Below, one piece after another: positions 1 through 6,556 of a stretch of 7,789 nt of DNA (its first letter is position 1; each line of letters opens with the position of its first letter). The notes beneath the pieces were generated by a model. That model worked only from the letters and a program-made list of their open reading frames with translations. It searched no databases and was not told the DNA's origin. The translations under genes were made by a program, and so were the position numbers. The DNA comes from Chloroflexota bacterium (GTDB taxonomy: Bacteria; Chloroflexota; UBA6077; JADZDV01): positions 1 through 7,789 of the forward strand of contig JADZDV010000356.1 of assembly GCA_020850915.1 (NCBI GenBank), read 5' to 3'.

Positions 1-287
1 GGCAGCGGTGCACCCGGATCGAAGGTCCGATCGACAACCAGAACGCTGGAGCCGTGGACCTGGCGTGAGTTGACGAGTCGTTCCGGGCTGGCTCCCAGGC
101 GTTCGGCCACACGCCGGCGGTTCTCCCGTACGCGGTCTGGATCGTCCTCGACGGAGAGCGCCAGGTTGAGCGTATCGTATGGCGGCTCGCTCATGCCGCC
201 GTGGCGGGTGGTAATGGCGTGCCGCACTGGGGAAGCGCCGAACAACCGGAACTGGAACAGGGGCAGCTCGCCGACCGCGTCACTCAT
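1..287 (-). CDS. pgeF: Peptidoglycan editing factor PgeF (YfiH/YlmD, DUF152 family), N-terminal part; 3' end outside window
   Basis: Only the first 95 codons are inside the window. The visible protein carries the family's N-terminal signature: TTRHGG at residues 26-31, YDTLNLAL at 37-44, a DDP..V.ENRRR segment at 49-59, and QVHG at 76-79. By alignment from memory with E. coli YfiH, His78 is the first of the three metal ligands (His, Cys, His); the other two would lie beyond the window edge. Family members are zinc enzymes often annotated as laccase or polyphenol oxidase. E. coli PgeF corrects peptidoglycan precursors carrying L-Ser or Gly instead of L-Ala, and purine nucleoside activity is also reported in the family. 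The ATG at 285-287 lies five bases after the radical SAM stop, and no in-frame start lies just upstream. There is no strong Shine-Dalgarno, so it is probably read from the same transcript. Family membership is strong; the substrate is inferred. Confidence 0.92.
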   Translation of the reverse strand, partial: MSDAVGELPLFQFRLFGASPVRHAITTRHGGMSEPPYDTLNLALSVEDDPDRVRENRRRVAERLGASPERLVNSRQVHGSSVLVVDRTFDPGAPL

Positions 288-292
288 CGAGC

Positions 293-2020
293 CTAGGCCA
301 CGACCTGGAGATTGACCAGCTCTCGGGCTCGCTTGTGCTCGCGGCGAAGGTACCACTCGGGGACGCCGGTCGAGACGATCGACCAGGGCATCAGCTCCCG
401 CTCGGGGTCACGCGGGCCGACGAAGTAGTCAGCGCTCAGCCGGCAATCGTCGAGCACGCGCTCCCAGTCTCGCAGATTGCGGGTCTTGAGCAGCGCTTCC
501 GCCACCCGTCGGTCGCCGCGGGCGAGCACAGCCTGGATGCGCATCATGGCCGGGCTCTCGAACCGCACCGCGATGCCCAGCGGCCGGAGCGCCTGCTGGA
601 TTCGCTCGATGCGCGCCATCACGACCACCGCGTCAGCCTGGGCCTCCCACTGGAAGGCAGTCTGGGCCTTCGGGACGTGGGGTGAGAGATGAGCCGTCAC
701 CCGGGCGCCTCGGTTCGAGCGGTGGACCTCCGCGAGCACGTTCGCGCAGAGGGCGATCAGCTCGTCGATGTCCGAGTCCAGCTCACCAGGCTGGCCGACC
801 ATGAAGTAGAGCTTGATCTTTGGAATGCCGCCCTCACCGGCCAGGCGGGCGGCGCGCAGGATCTGCTCTTCGCTAGTGCGCTTGTTGATGATGTCTCGCA
901 TTCGCTGCGAGCCAGCCTCCGGCGCCAGGGTCAGGTTGCGGGTATGGCTCCGCACCAGGTTCTCAATCGTCCGCTCCGTGAGGCGGTCGATCCGCATGGA
1001 GGCCAGCGAGACCTCCGCGCCGAGGTCGATAATCTGCGACACCAGGTCGTCGAGTCTCGGATGGTCGGTCGTCGCCGCGGAGATCAGGCCAATCCGCTTG
1101 CGGTACTGCAAGCCGACCCTGGCCGCGTTCACGATCCGCTCGACTGCGCGGTGCCGCACCGGCAGGGAGGTGTAGCCGGCCAGGCAAAAGCGGCAGGCGC
1201 GGGCGCAGCCCCGAGTCATCTCGACCAGGTACATGTCGCCCAGCTCGATGTCCGGGCTGAGGACCACCGAGGTGGTGTCGAACTCGTTGACATTGCGCGC
1301 CCACCGCCGGAGGACCGGCATCGCCGCGCCATGGCGCGGCTCGATCCGAGACGTGCTTCCGCCCGCCTCGTATTCGACATGGTAGAACGACGGGACATAG
1401 ACGCCCTTCAGACTTGCCAGGTTCTTCAGCGTCGTCGCACGGTCGTCGTTCGCCCGTACGACTTCGACCAGCTTGTCCAGGACCGGCTCCGCCTCGCCGA
1501 TGACGATCGCGTCGAAGAAGGGCGCCACCGGCTCGGGGTTCCCAGACGCTGCCGGGCCGCCGGCGATGACCAGGGGGTACCGCTCGTCACGGTCCGCGGC
1601 GAGCGGCGGCAGGCCCGCTCGCCGGAGCATGTCGCCAACGTTGAAGTAGTCCATCTCGAACGAGAGGGTGAAGGCGACAACGGCGAAGTTGGTCAGCGGC
1701 CGGCCGGATTCGATCGACAGCGGGATCGGCCCAACATCTCTCAGGCCGCCGGGCACGCGATAGCTCTCGTCGCCGGTCCAGTCGCCACGCCCGGCCTCGC
1801 CGCCGATCAGGGCCGGCTCGGCGAACGCTCGCTCGCAGACGACGTCCGGCATGGCGTTCAGCAGGCCGTAGATCGCCTGGAACCCGAGGTTGCACATGCC
1901 GATGCGGTAGGTGTTCGGGTAGCAGAGCGCAAACGGGACGCGCCCGCCCCAGTTCTTGCGGATGACCCCGATCTCGCGCTCGGTACGCTCGCGAACTCGT
2001 TGGAGCTCGGCTCGCTTCAC
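293..2020 (-). CDS. Radical SAM protein with N-terminal B12-binding-like domain (TIGR03960-like), function unknown
   Basis: 575 residues. The N-terminal part (about 25-190) resembles the Rossmann-like B12-binding domain of this radical SAM group: [18 protein letters not shown] at 30-47, VIAGGP at 151-156 and IGEAEPV at 174-180. The canonical cobalamin DxHxxG motif is not seen. The radical SAM core follows, with the 4Fe-4S ligands Cys272, Cys276 and Cys279 in GCARACRFC. The C-terminal part carries [13 protein letters not shown] at 446-458 and [18 protein letters not shown] at 544-561, both recalled as typical of the TIGR03960 family. That family is often fused to, or beside, a DUF2344/TIGR03936 partner and near RNase G and L21/L27 genes; here the protein stands alone and is followed by pgeF. 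The start is a GTG whose last two bases lie in the ftsZ stop codon (GTGA), with no clear Shine-Dalgarno, so coupling to ftsZ is likely. The reaction is unknown, with RNA or tRNA modification a guess only. Confidence 0.88.
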   Translation of the reverse strand: MKRAELQRVRERTEREIGVIRKNWGGRVPFALCYPNTYRIGMCNLGFQAIYGLLNAMPDVVCERAFAEPALIGGEAGRGDWTGDESYRVPGGLRDVGPIPLSIESGRPLTNFAVVAFTLSFEMDYFNVGDMLRRAGLPPLAADRDERYPLVIAGGPAASGNPEPVAPFFDAIVIGEAEPVLDKLVEVVRANDDRATTLKNLASLKGVYVPSFYHVEYEAGGSTSRIEPRHGAAMPVLRRWARNVNEFDTTSVVLSPDIELGDMYLVEMTRGCARACRFCLAGYTSLPVRHRAVERIVNAARVGLQYRKRIGLISAATTDHPRLDDLVSQIIDLGAEVSLASMRIDRLTERTIENLVRSHTRNLTLAPEAGSQRMRDIINKRTSEEQILRAARLAGEGGIPKIKLYFMVGQPGELDSDIDELIALCANVLAEVHRSNRGARVTAHLSPHVPKAQTAFQWEAQADAVVVMARIERIQQALRPLGIAVRFESPAMMRIQAVLARGDRRVAEALLKTRNLRDWERVLDDCRLSADYFVGPRDPERELMPWSIVSTGVPEWYLRREHKRARELVNLQVVA

Positions 2021-3252
2021 GGTCGTCTTGGAGGTTGCCGTCGCCGAATGAACGCCGGGACGTCGAGATCCTCGTCGTCGTCGAACGACGACTCGTAAGA
2101 TGGCGGCGTGTACTCGGAGCCACGGCCCTCGCGCGCCTCCCTGTAGTCGCGCGGGTCTCGGAACTCGCGATAGTCGCGGGTCTCACGGGGGTCGCGTGGC
2201 TCGCGGGCTTCATGGAGGTCTCGCGGCTCCCGGAGGGGTCGCGGAGCGCTGTCAGGACTGGCCCGCCGCGTCGCCTGGAGGCCGAAGGCGCTCTGGCCTG
2301 ATGGAGGCTGGTCGAAGCCGGTGGCGATAACCGTCACCTTCACTTCGCCCTGCAGGTCGGGATCGATCACCGCGCCGAAGATGATGTTCGCATCGGGGTC
2401 AGCGGCCTTGGTGACAACGTCCGCGGCGTCCTGGATCTCCGCCAGGGTCAGGTCTGCGCCGCCCGAGACGTTGAACAGCACGCCACGGGCGCCCTCCATG
2501 GAGATTTCGAGCAGCGGGCTGGCGATCGCCATCTTGGCCGCGTCGGCGGCTCGGTTCTCGCCCGTGCCGCGTCCAATCGCCATCAGCGCCGAGCCGGCCT
2601 CTTGCATGATCGTCTTGACGTCCGCGAAGTCGAGGTTGACGAGGCCGGGCTCGGTGATCAGCTCGGAGATGCCCTGGATGCCCTGACGCAGCACGTCGTC
2701 CACGTGGGTGAAGGCGAGCTGCAGGGAGGTCTTCTTGTCGATGACCTGCAGCAGCCGCTCGTTCGGGATAGTGATCAGCGTGTTGACCTTGGTCTTGAGA
2801 CTGTTGATCCCTTCGTCCGCTGACGCGGCGCGCTTGCTGCCCTCAAAGTGGAACGGCTTGGTCACCACGCCGATGGTGAGGGCACCCGCCTCCTGGGCGA
2901 TCGAGGCGATCACTGGCGAGGCGCCGGTACCGGTCCCTCCGCCCATGCCGGCGGCGATGAACACCAGGTCGGCGTCCTGGAACAGGCTCGCGATCTCGTC
3001 CTGGCTCTCCTCAGCGGCGCGGGCGCCCACGCTCGGCTGGCCGCCAGCCCCCAGGCCCCGGGTCAGCTTCTCGCCGATCCGGAGGCGGACCGGCGCCTCG
3101 GAGCGCGCCAGTGCCTGGGCGTCCGTGTTCACCGCGACGAACTCAATGCCGCGAATTCCGGCCTGAATCATGCGGTTGACGGCGTTGCTGCCGCCTCCGC
3201 CAACACCCACGACGATGATCCGCGCTGCGGCATCAAGCTGACCGTTGGCCAT
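2017..3252 (-). CDS. ftsZ: Cell division protein FtsZ, tubulin-like GTPase
   Basis: 411 residues. FtsZ polymerises with GTP at midcell into the ring that recruits the divisome. Visible hallmarks are the N-terminal glycine loop [10 protein letters not shown] (16-25), the tubulin signature GMGGGTGTG (102-110), the NxDFxDVK synergy loop with Asp208 and Asp211 (206-213) that completes the GTPase site of the neighbouring subunit, and the C-terminal peptide [10 protein letters not shown] (396-405) that binds FtsA and other partners. Between core and peptide (about 316-395) is a highly charged linker built partly of R-[D/E]-X triplets. I chose the ATG at 3250-3252 because the glycine loop then starts at the usual distance; an in-frame TTG at 3294 would add 14 residues but lacks a ribosome site. 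No Shine-Dalgarno precedes the ATG, while a TATAAT lies seven bases upstream, suggesting a leaderless mRNA. The stop overlaps the next gene's start. Confidence 0.98.
   Translation of the reverse strand: MANGQLDAAARIIVVGVGGGGSNAVNRMIQAGIRGIEFVAVNTDAQALARSEAPVRLRIGEKLTRGLGAGGQPSVGARAAEESQDEIASLFQDADLVFIAAGMGGGTGTGASPVIASIAQEAGALTIGVVTKPFHFEGSKRAASADEGINSLKTKVNTLITIPNERLLQVIDKKTSLQLAFTHVDDVLRQGIQGISELITEPGLVNLDFADVKTIMQEAGSALMAIGRGTGENRAADAAKMAIASPLLEISMEGARGVLFNVSGGADLTLAEIQDAADVVTKAADPDANIIFGAVIDPDLQGEVKVTVIATGFDQPPSGQSAFGLQATRRASPDSAPRPLREPRDLHEAREPRDPRETRDYREFRDPRDYREAREGRGSEYTPPSYESSFDDDEDLDVPAFIRRRQPPRRP
2125..2232 (-). repeat. 9-bp period coding repeat: twelve R-[D/E]-X triplets in the FtsZ linker
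   Basis: Residues 341-376 of FtsZ parse exactly into twelve consecutive triplets: [36 protein letters not shown]. Eleven are Arg-acid-X and one has His in place of Arg. Codons vary between units (CGG, CGA, CGC, CGT and AGG for Arg), so the array is kept at protein level and is not a freshly copied DNA tandem. The result is a well-mixed polyampholyte of near-neutral net charge, which is unlikely to fold. Confidence 0.85.
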
Positions 3253-3259
3253 GGCGCGA

Positions 3260-3265
3260 ATTATA
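3260..3265 (-). promoter_or_regulatory. Candidate ftsZ promoter -10 box (TATAAT), leaderless spacing
   Basis: A perfect TATAAT reads on the minus strand in the 93-bp ftsA-ftsZ gap. Seven bases (TCGCGCC) separate it from the ftsZ ATG, so transcription would begin at or within a base or two of the start codon. No good -35 hexamer is found at 16-18 bp spacing (TACTGT at 17 bp) and no TGn extension is present. The TATAAT is AT-rich in a GC-rich setting and no Shine-Dalgarno precedes the ATG, both of which fit a leaderless message. Inferred from sequence only. Confidence 0.55.
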
Positions 3266-3293
3266 CGTGAAACGACGACGTCACAGTAGGACA

Positions 3294-3311
3294 ATGTTCG
3301 AGGGAGAACAT
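3294..3311. promoter_or_regulatory. Perfect inverted repeat ATGTTC-N6-GAACAT upstream of the ftsZ promoter
   Basis: Both 6-bp arms match perfectly around a 6-base centre (GAGGGA on the plus strand). The dyad is centred about 50 bp upstream of the predicted ftsZ transcription start, where an activator or repressor could bind. In RNA running from ftsA it would form a short, AT-containing hairpin with no following U-run, so it is not a convincing terminator. No regulator is named: the arms resemble the GTTC/GAAC half-sites of LexA-type operators, but the orientation and spacing do not match the GAAC-N4-GTTC form. Confidence 0.4.
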
Positions 3312-3345
3312 CCTGTTTGGGCGTCTTGAGGCTGACTCGCGGCGG

Positions 3346-4578
3346 CTAGTGGAAGAACCGTCCGAGCCAGCGCTGGACCGACTCGACGACTGGCCCAAGC
3401 CCCGGGCCAAGCGATCTGGAGCCGCCCTCTTCTCCGTGCACCAGACCCCACCTCAGGAGACCGGCTGACGCCGCGAACGCCGGCGTGCTGATCTGGTCGG
3501 CAAGTCCATAGATGCCGGACGGAACGCCGATCCGCACCGGGGACTCCAGGATCTCAGCCGCGAGCCGGCGAATCCCAGGCATCTGCGCGGCGCCGCCTAC
3601 CAGGACGGCGCCCGCGGGCAGGCTCTCTTCGAATCCGCTCCGGACAAGCCGGTCGCGAACGCGCTCGAACGTGTCCGCGAGACGGTCCTCTATCGTCTCG
3701 CAGAGCGTGCGCAGCGGCACGGCCTGGGTCTCGCCCGTCTCGAAGCCGGTCAGGTCGATGGTGCGGTCCTCGTCCCGCTCGTTGAAGAACGCCTGGCCAT
3801 GGCGGACTTTCACTTCCTCGGCGGCCGAGAACGGCGTTCGGAAGCGCGCGGCGATGTCGCTGGTGATGTGTGCACCGCCGACTCCCAGCGAAGCGGCGGT
3901 CAGCAGCGCGTTCTCAGAGAAGATCGCGATATCGGTGGTGCCGCCACCCAGGTCGATCAACGTCACGCCGAGATCGCGCTCAGTAGGTGCCAGCACCGCG
4001 CCTCCGGCCCCCAGCGAGCTCAGGATCAACGCGTCGATCCCCACGCCGGCGCGCTCGACGGAGCTCGTCAATCCCTGCATGGCGCTGTGTGCGCCGGTGA
4101 TGGTCACCGTCTGCACTTCAAGGCGATGCCCGACCATGCCGACCGGACTGGCAATCCCTTCCTGCCCGTCCACGCTGAACTGTCTTGGGACGACGTCGAT
4201 CAGCTCCCGGTCGGGTGGGAGGACCACTGCGCGCGCTGCCTCCAGGGCACGAGCCACGTCGTGGTCAGAGATCGCGCCGTCCTGGCGCCGAATGGTGGCC
4301 ACACCAAGGCCGCTATCGGTCCGGATGTGGCTGCCGGAGATGGTCACGTAGGCGCTCAGGATCTTGAAACCGGACTGCTGCTCGGCCTTCTGCACGCTGG
4401 CCTGGATCTGCCGCGCCGCCTCTTCGACGCTGACGACGACACCCTTCTTGATGCCGTCCGAGCGCGTGACGCCAACGCCGATCACATCAAGCTGATCGTC
4501 CGCGGTCACACTGGCTATCAGCGTGCAGATCTTGGAGGTGCCCACGTCGATGCCGACGACCAGTCGCTCTCTTGCCAT
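3346..4578 (-). CDS. ftsA: Cell division protein FtsA, actin-like membrane anchor of the Z-ring
   Basis: 410 residues, the usual FtsA length. FtsA binds ATP and the C-terminal FtsZ peptide, polymerises under the membrane and tethers the Z-ring. The actin-fold motifs are in order: phosphate-1 loop GIDVGTSK (9-16), the 1C/SHS2 subdomain (about 84-160) that marks FtsA among actin homologues, phosphate-2 loop DLGGGTTD (209-216) and the adenosine loop VLVGGAAQMPGI (325-336). The last residues (about 397-410, ending VQRWLGRFFH) can form the amphipathic membrane-targeting helix typical of the family, after a Gly/Ser-rich spacer. The ATG at 4576-4578 is the only plausible start, since an in-frame stop lies 27 bases upstream with no start codon between. 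There is no clear Shine-Dalgarno. The gene follows ftsQ by 35 bp and precedes ftsZ by 93 bp. Confidence 0.97.
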   Translation of the reverse strand: MARERLVVGIDVGTSKICTLIASVTADDQLDVIGVGVTRSDGIKKGVVVSVEEAARQIQASVQKAEQQSGFKILSAYVTISGSHIRTDSGLGVATIRRQDGAISDHDVARALEAARAVVLPPDRELIDVVPRQFSVDGQEGIASPVGMVGHRLEVQTVTITGAHSAMQGLTSSVERAGVGIDALILSSLGAGGAVLAPTERDLGVTLIDLGGGTTDIAIFSENALLTAASLGVGGAHITSDIAARFRTPFSAAEEVKVRHGQAFFNERDEDRTIDLTGFETGETQAVPLRTLCETIEDRLADTFERVRDRLVRSGFEESLPAGAVLVGGAAQMPGIRRLAAEILESPVRIGVPSGIYGLADQISTPAFAASAGLLRWGLVHGEEGGSRSLGPGLGPVVESVQRWLGRFFH

Positions 4579-4613
4579 CTCAGTCGCGTCTGCGCCACAT
4601 GTTCAGCGTCACG

Positions 4614-5612
4614 TTACTTGAAATACGGCCGATCGCGGAAGCGGAGGTCCACGAGCTGAGCCTGCTGCCGCTGCTCGCTCAGATAGGTCAGAATCCGCTG
4701 CGCCGCGGCCACCTTCCAATCAAGATCGTCTCCAGCGCCGAAGATGAGGCGAGGCAAGCCGTTCTGGACGACGTTGATCCCGGTGTCAGACCGGTACTCG
4801 TACGTTCGTGGGGCGGCGCCAAGCGCCGACGACAGCCGGGCATCGAGGCCCGCGGCGGTCTGCAGGGCCTCGATGCTGACCATGCTGCCGGGCCGGAGTG
4901 GCTGTCCGCCGGTGTCAAGCACCGTCAGGAGCGGATGGTCAGGTTGCTGGGCGGCGAGAATTCTTCCCTCCCGGTCCACCAGATAGGGCGTGTCACCGAC
5001 CTGCCAGATGGCGGCTGGCTCGCGCTCATGCACGACCAGGCGCACCTGGTCCGGAAGCTGGAGCAAGATATCCGCCCCTGCCACCGGTGCAAGGGACCGA
5101 AGCCGCGCCTCTATGTCGGTGCGTCGGAGCCAGAAGATGAGCGAGTCATCGACGGCTGCCGCTGCCTGCACCTCCTCCACCCCCAGGAGGTGGTTGCCGT
5201 CTACGATCACACTCCGCACGCGAAACTCTGGCGAGGCGACGAGATCATATACCAGCGCCGAAACTCCCAGCAATACGGCCAGACCGATCATCTTGCCCAG
5301 CAGCGTGAGCAGGAGCACGCGGTCGACGGGGCTCCGGACCGGCCTCGGCCGCGCAACCACCGCGCCGCTGCTGGACATCGCTCGCAGGGTTCTGGTCGGT
5401 CGGGGCGGCCGCCCGCTCGCCGGCCTGAGGGCGCCGTTCCGAGACGAGCCTGTGCGTGGCGTCCCGGTCCGTCCGCTCGCCGCGCGGCCGCGGCCGGCGC
5501 CCATTGATCGGCTGTTCGCGTGCCCATCGCCGGGGCGGCCCGACCCTCGCCCGCCCGCATCGCGCTGCCCGCCGCCGCTACGACGGTCGCGATCCCCCGG
5601 TGCCGGACTCAT
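4614..5612 (-). CDS. ftsQ: Cell division protein FtsQ/DivIB with a long Arg-rich cytoplasmic tail
   Basis: 332 residues. FtsQ/DivIB is a bitopic membrane protein that links early ring proteins to FtsL/FtsB and the septal synthase FtsW/FtsI. Layout: a cytoplasmic tail of about 95 residues rich in Gly, Arg, Ser and Pro (20 Arg, no Lys, 4 Asp), one transmembrane helix at about 98-122 (VLLLTLLGKMIGLAVLLGVS), an extracytoplasmic POTRA domain at about 130-203 starting FRVRSVIVDGN, then the FtsQ beta domain ending DLRFRDRPYFK. The ATG at 5610-5612 overlaps the murB stop (ATGA) and has a well-spaced GAGG, which supports this start. An internal ATG at codon 79 would remove most of the tail but seems less likely. 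Sequence conservation in this family is low, so the call rests on topology, POTRA features and position between murB and ftsA. Confidence 0.93.
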   Translation of the reverse strand: MSPAPGDRDRRSGGGQRDAGGRGSGRPGDGHANSRSMGAGRGRAASGRTGTPRTGSSRNGALRPASGRPPRPTRTLRAMSSSGAVVARPRPVRSPVDRVLLLTLLGKMIGLAVLLGVSALVYDLVASPEFRVRSVIVDGNHLLGVEEVQAAAAVDDSLIFWLRRTDIEARLRSLAPVAGADILLQLPDQVRLVVHEREPAAIWQVGDTPYLVDREGRILAAQQPDHPLLTVLDTGGQPLRPGSMVSIEALQTAAGLDARLSSALGAAPRTYEYRSDTGINVVQNGLPRLIFGAGDDLDWKVAAAQRILTYLSEQRQQAQLVDLRFRDRPYFK

Positions 5613-6556
5613 CTTCTCGCCTCATTCGGCGCGTAGTACAGCGCGGCCCGCTCCTCCGCGGTCCACCGGCCAATCAGCTCGACCTCCGGTCGGAGCCAGA
5701 CGCCGGTCTCCTGCCAGACGGTCTGTTGCAAGTGGCGCATCAGGACGTAGACGTCGCGCGCTGTGGCGTTGCCGCGGTTCACGATGAAATTGGCGTGCTG
5801 GGATGACACTGCCGCTCCGCCCTGGACGGCGCTCTTCAGACCGCACGCCTCGATCAGTCGCCCGGCGAAATCGCCCTCCGGATTGGCAAAGACGCTGCCG
5901 ACGCTGTGCTCCCTCGGCTGGGTCGTGGTCCGCAGCTCCTGGAACGCCTGAACGCGCCGGCGCGTCGCCTCAGGCGCGTCGGCGCGGACGGCGAACGCCG
6001 CGCGCACCACGCAGACCAGGCCGAGCTCGTGGCGCTTCAGTCGGCTCGTCCGGTAGGCGTAGTCAAGGTCGGTCGCGCTCAGCCGCCGAACGCCTGCCGG
6101 CCCGAGGACCTCGACCCATAGCAGGTGCTCTGCCACGCTTGAGCCGAAGGCGCCGGCGTTGTTGACGACGGCGCCTCCCACCGTGCCGGGGACGTTTGCT
6201 GCCCACTCCAGACCAGCCCAGCCGCGTCGGGCGAGTGCGCGCGCCAACGCTGGAAAGGAGGCGCCCGACTCCGCCACCACCCGGGACTGGCTGTCATCCG
6301 GCCAGTCCACCTTCTTTGCTAGCGTGCGCACCACCAGGCCGGCCACGCCGTCGTCGGAGACGAGCAGGTTCGACGCCCCACCGACAAACGTGGTCTGCTG
6401 AGACTCACGGGCGGCCCAGGCCATTCCGGCGTGGATGGCGTTCCAGTCAGCCGTGGCGAGAAGGTACTCGGCCGCGCCGCCGACCTTGAGCGATGAGATC
6501 GTCCTTAGCGACAAGCCGTGCCGGATCCCGGCCGGAAGCTCCAGACGTACGCTCAC
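5609..6556 (-). CDS. murB: UDP-N-acetylenolpyruvoylglucosamine reductase MurB, type II-like
   Basis: 315 residues. MurB is a cytoplasmic FAD enzyme that uses NADPH to reduce UDP-GlcNAc-enolpyruvate to UDP-MurNAc, the second committed step of peptidoglycan synthesis. The FAD-binding part shows SSLKVGGAAEYL (21-32), VGGASNLLVSDDG (58-70) and NVPGTVGGAVVNNAGAFG (121-138). Substrate and catalytic residues fall in YAYRTSRLK (167-175; Arg169 likely catalytic), GSVFANP (220-226; Ser221 the likely proton donor) and LRPEVELIG (288-296; Glu291 the likely general acid). Length and the YRTSRLK form fit type II MurB. The GTG start at 6554-6556 overlaps the murC stop (GTGA) and has no visible Shine-Dalgarno. 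The stop overlaps the ftsQ ATG, so the three genes are probably translationally coupled. Residue roles are assigned by family pattern. Confidence 0.97.
   Translation of the reverse strand: MSVRLELPAGIRHGLSLRTISSLKVGGAAEYLLATADWNAIHAGMAWAARESQQTTFVGGASNLLVSDDGVAGLVVRTLAKKVDWPDDSQSRVVAESGASFPALARALARRGWAGLEWAANVPGTVGGAVVNNAGAFGSSVAEHLLWVEVLGPAGVRRLSATDLDYAYRTSRLKRHELGLVCVVRAAFAVRADAPEATRRRVQAFQELRTTTQPREHSVGSVFANPEGDFAGRLIEACGLKSAVQGGAAVSSQHANFIVNRGNATARDVYVLMRHLQQTVWQETGVWLRPEVELIGRWTAEERAALYYAPNEARR
5620..5623 (-). promoter_or_regulatory. Shine-Dalgarno GAGG for ftsQ
   Basis: GAGG lies seven bases before the ftsQ ATG, inside the end of murB. It is the only clear ribosome site ahead of the internal starts in this window, and it supports the 332-residue FtsQ start with its long Arg-rich tail. 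Confidence 0.7.

Noticed and set aside
689..2098. 469-codon plus-strand open frame antisense to the radical SAM gene
   Set aside because: Its translation is rich in Arg, His, Asp and Val, shows no family motif, and lies opposite a gene with clear catalytic cysteines. Long antisense frames are expected in high-GC coding DNA.
3267..3284. GTGA-N10-TCAC partial dyad next to the -10 box, CRP-like at first sight
   Set aside because: Only four bases pair per arm and the spacing is not the TGTGA-N6-TCACA form; short enough to occur by chance.
3253..3294. TTG start of ftsZ 14 codons upstream of the ATG
   Set aside because: The added residues precede the usual FtsZ N-terminus, have no ribosome site, and would make the TATAAT part of the coding region.
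3294..3311. Dyad as an intrinsic terminator between ftsA and ftsZ
   Set aside because: Six-base arms with few GC pairs and no following U-run in the minus-strand transcript.
3512..4351. Long plus-strand open frame opposite ftsA, and similar ones opposite ftsQ (4990-5787) and other genes
   Set aside because: Low-complexity Ser/Arg/Pro-rich translations without domains or ribosome sites; shadows of well-supported minus-strand genes.
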